DNA of 64,000 nucleotides. Origin: Planctomycetota bacterium. GTDB taxonomy: Bacteria > Planctomycetota > Phycisphaerae > Phycisphaerales > UBA5793. The notes under the pieces are model-generated. The model saw only the letters and a list, made by a program, of their open reading frames with translations, did not search any database and had not been told where the DNA came from. Positions 8,299 to 16,902 of the stretch are shown in pieces. The stretch spans positions 1,648,581 through 1,712,580 of the forward strand of contig JABFGK010000001.1 in the NCBI GenBank assembly GCA_013112555.1. Reading direction: 5' to 3'. Numbering within the stretch: position 1 is the stretch's first letter; every line of letters begins with the position of its first letter. A program made the position numbers and the translations under genes.

Positions 8299-9744
8299 AT
8301 GAACGTGACGACCGACACAATCCGGGTTCTGGTTGTTGATGATGACTCGCTCGTCGCGCAGTCATTGGAAACGACGTTGTCCGGGCATGGGTATCAGACT
8401 GCGGTTGCCTCAACCCCGGAGGCAGCGTTTGACGAGTTGCGAGCCGCCGAGCGCGCGTCTGCCGACTCCCCACCGAGGCCGTTCCACGTTGTTCTTGCCG
8501 ATGTGAGCATGACCAGCGAAGGCGATGTGCAGTTGCTCTCGAAGGTGCGTGCAGACTTCCCTGATGTGGTGGTCGTCATTCTGACCGCCTACGGGACCGT
8601 CGAGTCCGCCGTCAAAGCGATGAAACTGGGGGCCTTTGACTACCTGACGCATCCGATCATTGAAGATGAGTTGATTCGCGTGGTCGGGAAGGCAGCCGAG
8701 CGCGGGATTCTGCTGGCGCAAAACCATCAACTGCGCGACCAACTCGATGCGCAGCATGGATTGGAAAACATCCTCGGGCGTGATCGGCGCATGGTGCAGG
8801 TCTTCGATCTCATCGAGGCCGTGGCACCGACCAATACCACGGTGTTGATGATGGGTGAATCCGGGACCGGCAAGAGTCTGGTGGCCCGGGCCATCCATCA
8901 GCGGTCTGAAGTGCGTGATGGGCCGTTTGTTGAAATCTCGTGCGGCTCAATCCCGGAAACGCTGCTCGAATCTGAACTGTTCGGGCATGTCAAGGGCGCA
9001 TTCACCGGGGCGCATGCGGACAAGCCTGGGCGTTTTGTGGCTGCAGACGGAGGGACGATCTTCCTTGATGAGATCAACTCAGCCTCGGCCGGCATGCAGT
9101 TGAAACTCCTGCGAGTGCTGCAGGAACGGAAGTTCGAGCCGGTCGGCTCGAGCCGAACGGTTGAGGTGAATGTGCGCGTCGTGCTGGCCAGCAATCAGCC
9201 GTTGGAACAGCTCGTTGGGGAGGGACAGTTTCGACAGGATCTGTTCTATCGAATCGATGTCGTTCGAATCGAACTCCCGCCGTTGCGCGAGCGCGTCCTT
9301 GATATCCCGCTGCTGGCCGAGCACTTCCTGGCCAAGTACAACCGGGAACTGAAGCGCCATATTGCCGGGTTCTCCGAAGAGGCCATGAGTGCCCTGCAGC
9401 AGTACGCATTTCCCGGCAACGTGCGGGAACTTGAAAATGCAGTGCAGCGTGCCGTGGTGCTGTGTCGGCAGGGGGTCATTGACACGGCCGACCTGCCGCC
9501 GAATGTCACGAACGAGGGTCCGGACCAGGGCATGATGAACCAGATTGACGGGCATGCTGCTGCCGGAACAGTGTGGCATCCGGGCCGATCATTACAGGAC
9601 ACGATGTCCAGCCTGGAGTCCGATATCATCCTGCTGGCACTCGAAGAGCATGAGTGGAATCGGCAGCGCACGGCGGCAGCCCTCGGGATCGACCGGACAA
9701 CCCTGTACAAGAAGATGAAGCAATACGGCCTCAATCAAGCGTGA
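8299..9744 (+). CDS. Sigma-54-dependent response regulator (NtrC family)
   Basis: Three-domain activator of RNA polymerase with sigma-54. The receiver domain (residues 8-125) has the acidic pocket D14-D15, phospho-acceptor D68 and T96; the usual Lys of the K-P motif is His118 (DYLTHPI). The AAA+ domain has Walker A GESGTGKS, the sigma-54 contact loop GAFTGA, Walker B GTIFLDEIN and the arginine-finger region FRQDLFYRIDV. The C-terminus is a Fis-type helix-turn-helix (RQRTAAALGIDRTTLYKKMK). The start at 8299 removes 54 residues of unlikely upstream text. The preceding gene is the probable sensor. Because the phospho-switch Lys is replaced, control may not follow the standard phosphorelay. Confidence 0.93.
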   Translation: MNVTTDTIRVLVVDDDSLVAQSLETTLSGHGYQTAVASTPEAAFDELRAAERASADSPPRPFHVVLADVSMTSEGDVQLLSKVRADFPDVVVVILTAYGTVESAVKAMKLGAFDYLTHPIIEDELIRVVGKAAERGILLAQNHQLRDQLDAQHGLENILGRDRRMVQVFDLIEAVAPTNTTVLMMGESGTGKSLVARAIHQRSEVRDGPFVEISCGSIPETLLESELFGHVKGAFTGAHADKPGRFVAADGGTIFLDEINSASAGMQLKLLRVLQERKFEPVGSSRTVEVNVRVVLASNQPLEQLVGEGQFRQDLFYRIDVVRIELPPLRERVLDIPLLAEHFLAKYNRELKRHIAGFSEEAMSALQQYAFPGNVRELENAVQRAVVLCRQGVIDTADLPPNVTNEGPDQGMMNQIDGHAAAGTVWHPGRSLQDTMSSLESDIILLALEEHEWNRQRTAAALGIDRTTLYKKMKQYGLNQA

Positions 9745-9769
9745 TCTGCATACCACTCCCGATTCACCA

Positions 9770-9798
9770 TTGACAACCCTCGCATCCCCTTGTACTTT
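9770..9798 (+). promoter_or_regulatory. Putative sigma-70-type promoter for the PAPA-CTERM protein
   Basis: TTGACA at 9770-9775, a 17-base spacer and TACTTT at 9793-9798, about 97 bases before the ATG of the following gene. The -35 element is perfect and the spacing ideal; the -10 matches consensus at only three of six positions. Confidence 0.4.
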
Positions 9799-9894
9799 GG
9801 GGGCTTGTAGGCAATTCCGACTAGACGGTCCATGTTTTCCGGTCGGCGTTCCGCATGTGACATTGGGCCAATTGAGAGAGAAGGAGCGTCATTG

Positions 9895-10527
9895 ATGGGA
9901 CAGAACACACACCCGTGGCGGAGAGTAGCCGGACTCTGTGCAGCCGCACTGGCCACCACCTGCCTCGCAGCGACTGTGCAGGCAGACGAATGGCTCGTCG
10001 ATTTTGAATCCGGGATCCCAGGCGATTGGCAAACGGTTGATTACTGGGGCAGCAGCCCGTTTCAGTGGAACACAGACGATCCCGGCAGCCATGGGAACCT
10101 GACGGGAGGCAGCGGCCTCTATGCGATCGCGGATTCCGGCCGCGATTTTGGCGCCTATGACGTCGGCCTGCTGACCGCCGGCTTTGATGTCACTGCGCAG
10201 AGCATGCTCTCATATGACACCGACTATAAACACTACCGTGGGGGCGAGAAGGCTGACGTTGATATCTCTGTCAACGGCGGCAGCGACTGGACGACGCTGC
10301 TGAGTTGGGGCGAAGATCACCCCGGCCCAGTGCATGTCGAACTCGCACTGGGTGATTACGCCGGTCAGAGCGCAATGATCCGGTTCCACTACGTTGATAC
10401 CTACTCGTTTGCGTTCAACTGGTACTGGGAACTGGACAATGTGACGCACAGTATCCCGGCACCGGCATCGGCCGCCCTGCTGATCCCGTGCGTACTCGGC
10501 CTGACGCAACGTCGTCGCCGTGCCTGA
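9895..10527 (+). CDS. Secreted protein with PAPA-type C-terminal sorting signal
   Basis: A signal peptide (RVAGLCAAALATTCLAA, cleavage near VQADE) is followed by one beta-rich domain starting WLVDFESGIPGDWQTVD, the pattern of the 'choice-of-anchor J' or MAM-like jelly-roll domains. The C-terminus has a short PAPA motif, a hydrophobic helix and an Arg cluster (IPAPASAALLIPCVLGLTQR plus RRRA): the PEP-CTERM-type tripartite signal in the form common in Phycisphaerae, recognised by an exosortase. The mature protein would be surface-attached or released. AAGGAG lies eight bases before the ATG at 9895. The ligand is unknown. Confidence 0.75.
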   Translation: MGQNTHPWRRVAGLCAAALATTCLAATVQADEWLVDFESGIPGDWQTVDYWGSSPFQWNTDDPGSHGNLTGGSGLYAIADSGRDFGAYDVGLLTAGFDVTAQSMLSYDTDYKHYRGGEKADVDISVNGGSDWTTLLSWGEDHPGPVHVELALGDYAGQSAMIRFHYVDTYSFAFNWYWELDNVTHSIPAPASAALLIPCVLGLTQRRRRA

Positions 10528-10559
10528 CAGGTTCTGGTCGCATTGATCCGAGTTGAGCG

Positions 10560-10859
10560 TTAGTCGCCGCCTTCGATACCCTGGCCATTGTTCCCGTTGT
10601 AGCCGCGGGACTCGAGGAGCTTGCGGAGGTAGCGGTTTTCGCGCCGGGTCGCTTCCAGATCGAAGATGAGGTACTTGACGCTGAGGCGCAGGTAATCCAT
10701 GCTCTCGGTCAGGCTGGTGATGATTGACTTCATCTTCTCATGACGCTGACGGGCTTGCTCGGCCAGATCCTTGATGCGCGACTGGTCCTTCGTGGGCAGT
10801 TCGTCAATGTCGCGCGTCAATTCGGCCAGTTTCTCCTGGAACGTCTTTTCATCCATCAT
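10560..10859 (-). CDS. Small conserved coiled-coil protein
   Basis: A 99-residue, almost entirely helical and highly charged protein: residues 5-50 form an amphipathic helix and the segment DYLRLSVKYLIFDLEATRRE then RYLRKLL reads as a second coiled coil. The tail GYNGNNGQGIEGGD is disordered. The central segment is a pattern I associate with a protein conserved across Planctomycetota that has been given only generic names; its role is unknown. It has no signal peptide. It converges with the PAPA-CTERM gene, 32 bases away, without a visible terminator between them. Confidence 0.62.
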   Translation of the reverse strand: MMDEKTFQEKLAELTRDIDELPTKDQSRIKDLAEQARQRHEKMKSIITSLTESMDYLRLSVKYLIFDLEATRRENRYLRKLLESRGYNGNNGQGIEGGD

Positions 10860-11162
10860 GTCTCAACCCATCCCGTCATCGGTTCTTAGATTGTGCGAAT
10901 AGCCCGGCCTTCCATATGCCCACAACGCTGCGATACAGCGGCACGGACAACGGCCGACGCCGTCAGGACGAGAGGAATACTGCAAGACTCAGACCGGCCG
11001 GCAGGAAGCCGGGGTCGATGCGTCCGATAGAAGCAGGCTGATGATGCTCAGGGTGCTTGATTCTGAAGGATCAGGCATGGTTTATGGCTGGAAAAAACGA
11101 ATGACCGAGATCGGGTCGGCTTGACGGCTGGGGTGTCGATTAGGGAGAGATGTGGTCGATCA
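10860..11162. other. Intergenic region without recognised features
   Basis: It lies between two leftward genes and should carry the promoter of the small coiled-coil gene. No RNA gene, promoter consensus or strong hairpin was seen. Confidence 0.4.
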
Positions 11163-11945
11163 TCAACGCCGGGCGTTGTGCCGCCGCATCGAATCGCGAG
11201 CCGCTGCGGGGGCTGTCTGCATGATGGCAGCAGCCTTGTCAGCATCGGTTTTTTCAGCATCGGCCAGGACAGAGCGCAGATGTTCGTCCCGTAACCGCTC
11301 CCATCGCTTAAAGAACACTTCCAGTTCCTGCCTGCTGAAGATGGACAGCGGATCATCCAGGCTCATCTGCGAGACAGCCCAAAGCGTGACATGGCGTGGG
11401 TCATCGGTGATTCGGTAGAGCGCCAGCGTCCGTTCCAGACGGTTCCAGACTGTGGTAAACGGATCCCGAACCTCCTCCGGGAGGATGAGCATTGCCTTTT
11501 CCAGGGATGCCCGGGTTGGTTTTGGCGCATCGGCTGCTCGTGAGGCCGGTCTGGCCGTCCCGTTTGATGGCAAAGAGGCCGGCGTGTTTGCTGTGGTGTT
11601 GCCGGATGTCCCTTGTGCCTGCTTCTTTGCGGCCGGCGTGTCAGGGGTGCTCTTGTTATTGGCCCCCTGCTGCTGCGTGATTGGATGCCGTACCTGATGC
11701 TTCTTTACTGTAGCGATCGGCATCACCGGGTCATCACTTACGGATGAGCGTTCGACGACCTCAATCTTGGCGACGGCCACGTTCAGGACTTTCAATCCGG
11801 CTGCGGAGAAGCGTACATGGACCCGTTGCGTCATCGAGCCGTGATATGGCACTGACTCGACGCGCGACACCACGCCACGGCCCCATTCGGGTCGTTCGCG
11901 GTGGATGATGGTGTCACCAAATGTCAGCGTTGGTGTCTTGTCCAA
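11163..11945 (-). CDS. DUF3553 domain protein
   Basis: The N-terminal 70 residues fit DUF3553: a small beta-barrel with TFGDTIIHRERPEWGRGVV and a V-x-V-x-F-x-x-x-G-x-K strand (VHVRFSAAGLKVLN). In the longer relatives (some UvrD-type helicases) this domain is thought to bind nucleic acid or protein. A Thr/Pro/Ala-rich linker (about residues 85-150) leads to a helical C-terminal domain of about 110 residues with several Trp, which is not recognised. No signal peptide, so cytoplasmic. The role is unknown. The long region upstream contains a perfect palindrome at 12145-12158 that could be its operator. Confidence 0.78.
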   Translation of the reverse strand: MDKTPTLTFGDTIIHRERPEWGRGVVSRVESVPYHGSMTQRVHVRFSAAGLKVLNVAVAKIEVVERSSVSDDPVMPIATVKKHQVRHPITQQQGANNKSTPDTPAAKKQAQGTSGNTTANTPASLPSNGTARPASRAADAPKPTRASLEKAMLILPEEVRDPFTTVWNRLERTLALYRITDDPRHVTLWAVSQMSLDDPLSIFSRQELEVFFKRWERLRDEHLRSVLADAEKTDADKAAAIMQTAPAAARDSMRRHNARR

Positions 11946-12286
11946 CGTATCGTTACCTATTCCAGCAATGTAAAAACAACTACCCGCCTAATGCGTCCCC
12001 AGCCTACATCCCCTAGTGATGGTGGCCGTCCCCCCACAGATGCCTGCGCACGATCACACCGGCTGAGTCAAGCTCCCCTCGACCGGCGAAAAACTGTTGC
12101 AGAACCCCCGAGATGAACGCAGCGTTGAACCTGCCTGCGTCGTACCGATTATAATCGGCAGGCGTCATGTCGCCACATCTTTTTTCGGCAAAAAGCGAAT
12201 GGTGGCACGCAAAGCAGACATGCAGGACTGTTATTGCTGCGCCACTCCCTGCGCCATATATACGGACGTTCAGGGCTGGCTGTTCG
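11946..12286. other. Intergenic region upstream of the DUF3553 gene
   Basis: About 340 bases between the aminotransferase 3' end and the DUF3553 start. The only structure I see is the palindrome listed separately and a neighbouring short TTTTTTCGGCAAAAA motif at about 12180. A leftward frame of 104 codons (12013-12327) covers it but is not persuasive. Confidence 0.4.
12145..12158. promoter_or_regulatory. Perfect 14-base palindrome containing TATAAT
   Basis: CCGATTATAATCGG reads identically on both strands and contains a consensus -10 hexamer on each. The outer bases GCCTG and CAGGC extend it as an imperfect hairpin. It may be an operator or a bidirectional core promoter for the DUF3553 gene about 200 bases to the left. 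No matching -35 element was found, so the role is conjecture. Confidence 0.3.
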
Positions 12287-13501
12287 CTAGCCTTGACATC
12301 TCTTGACAACTCCGGCCAATCGTTCAAACGCGGCCGTCAAGATCTCGTCAGGCGGGAGGAAGACGATGCGGAAGTGCCCGGTCCCGGGACGCTGCCCGAA
12401 GCCGGATCCCGGCACGATGACCACGCCGGTTTCCCGGATCACCTGCTTCACGAAGTCCTCATCGGGAATGGAGACATAAACACTCGGGAAGGCGTAGAAG
12501 GCTCCGCCGGGGCTGACGCAGCTGATGCCGTCAATCTCGTTGAGCATCGACACGCTCAGGTCGCGTCGGCGCTGAAGCCGAGTGATCATCTCCTGAATGT
12601 GATCCTGAGGGCCCTCCAGCGCCGGCTTGATGGCATACTGCTCCGGGTGATTGGCACACAGGCGGGCCCGCTCCATTTTGCGGATGGCTTCGCAGTAGTC
12701 TTCCAGTTCGTCAGCCGGCCCACTGATGATGCCCCAGCCCACCCGGAAGCCCGGAACCACATAGGACTTGGACAGGCCGTTGAACGTGATGCACTTGAGT
12801 TCTGATGAGAGCGATGCAGTTGAGACATGCTCACAGCCGTCGAACACAAGTTTGTCGTAAATCTCGTCACTGATGAGTACGAGGTTGTGTTCGATGCACA
12901 GGTCCACGAGTTGCCTGAGTGTGTCGGTGGAGCACAGCGAGCCTGTCGGATTGTTCGGGTTGATCAGAACGACGGCCCTGGTGCGATCGTTGATCTTGGC
13001 ACGGATGTCGTTGATGTCCGGCTGCCAGGCGTTGTCTTCGTCCAGGTAGTATTCGCGATTGGCCACGCCGATCTTGGCCAGGACGGCTGTGTAGAGCGGG
13101 TACCCGGGTGACGGGGTCAGGACGTTATCGCCGGGATTGGCCAGAGCGCTCAAGGCCAGTTCGATTCCCTCACTGGCACCGGACGTGACAAATGTGTGGC
13201 AGATCGAGTCGATCCCCTTGCGTGCCGCCTCGCGATTGATGGCTTGGACCGCCTCCGGGATACCCGATGACGGGGCATAGCCGTTGCGATTGGCGAGCAT
13301 GGCCTGGTATGTGGCCTCAATGATGTGCGGCGGGGTCACAAAGTCGTAGACGTTTGGGTCGCCGATGTTGAGGTAGAGCATCTCCATGCCGCCGGCTGCC
13401 ACCTGGTTGGCCAGGACGACCACATCGCGCACGGCATATTTGATGTCACGCGTTCGCTCAGCAGGGACGATGGCTCGAGAATGTGTCGTTGCCGGCATCA
13501 T
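12287..13501 (-). CDS. Class I/II PLP-dependent aminotransferase (alanine/aspartate type)
   Basis: Cytoplasmic transaminase of fold type I. Visible landmarks: the N-terminal LNIGDPNVYDF, SGASEGIELAL, the PNNPTG motif, ISDEIYDKL with the Asp that pairs with the pyridine nitrogen, and GLSKSYVVPGFRVGW containing the Schiff-base Lys. The C-terminus has GHFRIVFLPP with the substrate-carboxylate Arg. The sequence is closest in style to the AlaA/AspC-like branch that joins alanine and glutamate metabolism, but the substrate cannot be fixed from sequence. GGAG lies just before the paired ATG codons at 13501 and 13498; the open frame back to 13561 adds basic text with no site. Confidence 0.92.
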   Translation of the reverse strand: MMPATTHSRAIVPAERTRDIKYAVRDVVVLANQVAAGGMEMLYLNIGDPNVYDFVTPPHIIEATYQAMLANRNGYAPSSGIPEAVQAINREAARKGIDSICHTFVTSGASEGIELALSALANPGDNVLTPSPGYPLYTAVLAKIGVANREYYLDEDNAWQPDINDIRAKINDRTRAVVLINPNNPTGSLCSTDTLRQLVDLCIEHNLVLISDEIYDKLVFDGCEHVSTASLSSELKCITFNGLSKSYVVPGFRVGWGIISGPADELEDYCEAIRKMERARLCANHPEQYAIKPALEGPQDHIQEMITRLQRRRDLSVSMLNEIDGISCVSPGGAFYAFPSVYVSIPDEDFVKQVIRETGVVIVPGSGFGQRPGTGHFRIVFLPPDEILTAAFERLAGVVKRCQG

Positions 13502-13862
13502 GGTGCTCCTACCTCTTCGGTCCCGATTTGGGTCAACGGGGTGGTCAGTTGGGCGAGCCACCCCGGGGATGGATGATCATGCCTGGAAAAGTCTAGCGAA
13601 TTGCACGGATGATGACAGTGAATCCGGCCCGGAAGCGTGCGAACTCTACCGAATCAGGCAGGCTATCTATCTGCAGCGGGTGCCTTTGCCTGACCCGGAC
13701 AGCGGATAGGATATGGTCCTGCCCAGACCGGAATCGGTCCCCGGTGCCCACGGAGACGATTCCGGGCGTATTGTTCCGGAACTCGGCGCCCGTCTCACGG
13801 CCGGAATTCACGGTTGTGCGATCGGCCCCATTGCCACAGCATTGAGAGAATGGAATCAGCGA

Positions 13863-15464
13863 ATGCAGTACGCCGACCCAGCAATAACACAGGCCACAGT
13901 AACAGGTACGCGATTTGGACGTCGACCCGGCCGGGGTGCTTTCCCGCTTGGCTGCATGATCGGCCTGCTGGCTGTGCTGCCGGCACAGGTCAGCGTTGGC
14001 CAGGGCCCCCCCACTGACCCCATGGAATTTGTCAAGCGGCTCAACCAGCCGATTCTCGAGGTGTCCGAGGGGAACCGAGCCTACACGATCTACTTCGATG
14101 CCTACAAGAGTATCGATTCCTCCCATGCCGGGGCCGCCGCCGCACTGGACAGCCTCTACCCGGAGCGCAGCAACTATGACGATGCGCTCCAGTGGGCCGC
14201 TGAGTCCTCACAGCGCGATGCGATCGACATGCTGCTGGCGGAAAACGACCTCGGGTACAACGCCCCGAACTATGAGCTGTTCGGCCTGCCGTATGGCGAG
14301 GAAAACGTACCGATGGAGTTGGCAGACTACGAGTTTGTCGTCTATGTGGATGATGCACAACTCCGTTTTGCAGAGTTTGCCTACCTGCCTCGTTACGAGG
14401 AGTTGATCGCTCTGCTGAATGCGGAAATGCACTACCAGGCCCACGACGGGAACACCGAGGCTTCGGCTGAGGCTGCCGTGGCGATGGTTCGCATGGCACG
14501 ACAGTTGAGTGAGCGGCAGTTCTACAGCGAAAAGGTGCAGGGCTTGCAGTGGATTCGGACGTCATGTACTCGAATCCGCGAGTTGATCTGGATCTACCGA
14601 GATGTGTTTGCGATAGAGGATCTTCGGATCATCTCCGATGCACTGGAGGATCTGGACCTGGATCAGTTGAAGTTCCCGCAGGGCGAAGTCGTCAATCTGG
14701 AGCAGATCGTCTGGCAGATTTTCCGTGGCGAGGCTGAGGGGGATTACTTTGCCGACAAGGACAAGTTCCCGCGGATCATGGCCGAGTTCGAGAGCCAGGA
14801 CCAGCCGCTGCTGCGTTTTGAGGCAGCCCACAAGTGGAAGGCCCTCGCTGAGGAACACGCTACTCGAGTGGAAGTGCTGGATAAGCTGACTGATGCCTTC
14901 AATAACTGGCGGCTTCGCTGGCGTCTGGACCCGTATGACCGGACGCTGGACCAGTATGAATCGGAGTTTGCCAGCCTCCATCCGATCAAGTATGCCGTCG
15001 TCACCGAATCACTCAAGCTGATGGAAACGCTGTTTGACCAGCGCATCCCTGTGTATGCGGATGTGAACGGGACGGCCTGTGCCTGCGGCGTGCTGGCCTT
15101 CATGATCAAGGAGGGCGGCCAGTTGACGCCCGGCGAGATTGCCGACGTCGGCACCATCCCGGACAAACTCGCACAGATTCAGCCGGCCTATGTCGGGGAT
15201 GAGGAAATGCTGCGAGACTGGTATGACAAAGATGAAGGAAAACTGCGATATGCAACGGTGATCAATCGGCAGGAGACGCAGTATGTCACCTTCTCGTATT
15301 ACACCGAGACTCCTGACGGCCGCGTCAAACTGCCTGAGCACTGGCCGATTCTGTATTCCATCGGGCAGAACCTGAAGGACGATGTGGCAGCCACGCATAC
15401 GCTGGACGGCAGCGAGGGCGACATCATCTACTGGCCGGTGGTCGATCTCATGCCGACTGAGTAA
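13863..15464 (+). CDS. Secreted planctomycete protein of unknown function
   Basis: About 533 residues from the ATG at 13863. An N-terminal basic segment and a hydrophobic core (LGCMIGLLAVLPAQVSVGQG) form a likely signal peptide. The mature part is rich in acidic residues and helices (many Trp, Tyr and Glu), without Cys-rich or catalytic motifs that I recognise, and it ends in a short beta-type domain (YVTFSYYTETPDGR, IIYWPVVDLMPTE). This type of large helical secreted protein is common in Phycisphaerae and mostly unnamed. It lies 68 bases before thioredoxin reductase on the same strand, but no functional tie is apparent. Confidence 0.65.
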   Translation: MQYADPAITQATVTGTRFGRRPGRGAFPLGCMIGLLAVLPAQVSVGQGPPTDPMEFVKRLNQPILEVSEGNRAYTIYFDAYKSIDSSHAGAAAALDSLYPERSNYDDALQWAAESSQRDAIDMLLAENDLGYNAPNYELFGLPYGEENVPMELADYEFVVYVDDAQLRFAEFAYLPRYEELIALLNAEMHYQAHDGNTEASAEAAVAMVRMARQLSERQFYSEKVQGLQWIRTSCTRIRELIWIYRDVFAIEDLRIISDALEDLDLDQLKFPQGEVVNLEQIVWQIFRGEAEGDYFADKDKFPRIMAEFESQDQPLLRFEAAHKWKALAEEHATRVEVLDKLTDAFNNWRLRWRLDPYDRTLDQYESEFASLHPIKYAVVTESLKLMETLFDQRIPVYADVNGTACACGVLAFMIKEGGQLTPGEIADVGTIPDKLAQIQPAYVGDEEMLRDWYDKDEGKLRYATVINRQETQYVTFSYYTETPDGRVKLPEHWPILYSIGQNLKDDVAATHTLDGSEGDIIYWPVVDLMPTE

Positions 15465-15532
15465 CCGTCAATACACGATCACTCTCAGAAGTTCACACGA
15501 CTTGACACAGATACAGGAGCGGTGGGTACGTC

Positions 15533-16522
15533 ATGGCTGACACTGGGGAAGCGGTACATCGGGTTTTGATCATTGGTTCCGGACCGGCCGGGTGGACGGC
15601 AGCGATCTATGCCGCACGCGCGAACCTGAATCCGGTGGTGTATGCCGGTGTCCCGAAGCAGGATCCGGCACCCATTCTGCCCGGCGGGCAATTGATGCTG
15701 ACCACCGAAGTCGAGAATTACCCCGGCTTCCCGGATGGTGTCACCGGCCCGGAGATGATGGCCAAGTTCCAACAGCAGGCAGAACGCTTCGGCACACAGG
15801 TCGTCGGCGAGGATATCGAATCCTGTGACTTTTCGCAGCGGCCGTTTGTGCTCAAGACTTCGGGCGGGGAGTCGGTGCAGGCCCATGCCGTGATCATTGC
15901 TACCGGGGCCACGGCCAACTGGATCGGCCTGGAGAATGAAATGCGCCTGGCCCGATCAGGCGGGGGCGTCTCGGCCTGTGCCGTGTGCGACGGGGCACTG
16001 CCCATGTTCCGAGATCAGCCGTTGGCCGTCGTGGGTGGCGGTGATTCGGCCATGGAGGAAGCCTCGTACCTGGCCAAGTTTGCGTCGACGGTGTACATCA
16101 TCCACCGACGCGACCAGTTGCGCGCCAGCAAGACCATGCAGGACCGGGTCCTGAACAACGACAAGTGTGAAGTGCTGTGGAACAAGATCCCGGTCGATGT
16201 ACTCGGCGATGAGAAGATCACGGCCGTTGTACTCAAGGACACCCAGACCGGCGAACAGACTGAGCAGCCGGTCAAGGGATTGTTCGTTGCCATCGGGCAT
16301 ACGCCGAGCACGAAGTTCTTGGCCGATTCCGGCGTGGACCTGGATGACAAGGGGTATGTTGTGCTTCCGGTAGCGCACCGTTCGATGACGAATATCGAGG
16401 GTGTTTTTGCAGCGGGCGATGTGGCTGACAGTGAATACCGGCAGGCGATCTCAGCGGCCGGCATGGGCTGCAAGGCTGCGATCGATGCCGAGCGCTGGCT
16501 GGCGGACGCGGGGCTGGAGTAG
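15533..16522 (+). CDS. trxB: Thioredoxin-disulfide reductase
   Basis: Low-molecular-weight FAD- and NADPH-dependent reductase that keeps thioredoxin reduced in the cytoplasm. The FAD-binding GSGPAG is at residues 15-20, followed by PGGQLMLTTEVENYPGFP; the redox pair is C149-A-V-C152, and the NADPH domain has VGGGDSAMEEA and HRRDQLRASKTMQ. The C-terminal GVFAAGDV and AAGMGCKAA segments complete the FAD site. 329 residues is slightly longer than the E. coli enzyme. No thioredoxin gene is in the window. Confidence 0.96.
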   Translation: MADTGEAVHRVLIIGSGPAGWTAAIYAARANLNPVVYAGVPKQDPAPILPGGQLMLTTEVENYPGFPDGVTGPEMMAKFQQQAERFGTQVVGEDIESCDFSQRPFVLKTSGGESVQAHAVIIATGATANWIGLENEMRLARSGGGVSACAVCDGALPMFRDQPLAVVGGGDSAMEEASYLAKFASTVYIIHRRDQLRASKTMQDRVLNNDKCEVLWNKIPVDVLGDEKITAVVLKDTQTGEQTEQPVKGLFVAIGHTPSTKFLADSGVDLDDKGYVVLPVAHRSMTNIEGVFAAGDVADSEYRQAISAAGMGCKAAIDAERWLADAGLE

Positions 16523-16902
16523 GCATTTGATGGCTGACTGCCCTGCCATGTTCACAGTATAAACCTCTCCCTTTTTCGTTAATCAATGCGATTCTGCTCT
16601 GGACAGCCTCACTGGTTTGAGGTACCTTGTGAATTGGGCCGGCCGTCGCAACTGCCGTTGCTCTCCTCCGACGAGCCGCGACCGTGAGGGAGCGGGTTCC
16701 GAAATGGGGTGGGCGTCTCGCCCGCCTTTGTGCCGCGAGTCGTGCAGCGGCACCCATGCCTGCAGTATTGATAACATGGAGTATTATCACACCAACATCC
16801 TCCAGGAGAGTCGTACATCATGATGTTCAAGACACACACCTGCACGACCGCGGCGATGACATCAGTCATTCCAGATGACAAAGCCCTTCCACTCAAGCAA
16901 TC
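16523..16902. repeat. Intergenic region with REP-like elements (left border of the block 16.9-21.1 kb)
   Basis: It contains a 26-base element at 16671-16696 beginning ACGAGCCGCGACCGTGAGGG whose reverse complement occurs twice at 21188-21213 and 21538-21563. Next to it are a GGGCG-TCT-CGCCC hairpin (16711-16723), whose mirror is at about 21246-21258, and a GTGCCGC/GCGGCAC hairpin (16730-16753). An AGGAG site and paired ATG codons at 16820 may begin the following secreted protein in another frame. The element resembles intergenic REP-like repeats that I recall from other Planctomycetota genomes; no transposase is present. Confidence 0.6.

Noticed and set aside
12167..12200. TTTTTTCGGCAAAAA as a terminator
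   Set aside because: The T-run is part of the stem, not after a GC-rich stem, so it does not fit an intrinsic terminator on either strand.
12013..12327. 104-codon leftward frame in the intergenic region
   Set aside because: It overlaps the end of the aminotransferase, has no ribosome binding site or recognised motif, and its composition (GDGHHH end, scattered Cys/His) is unconvincing.
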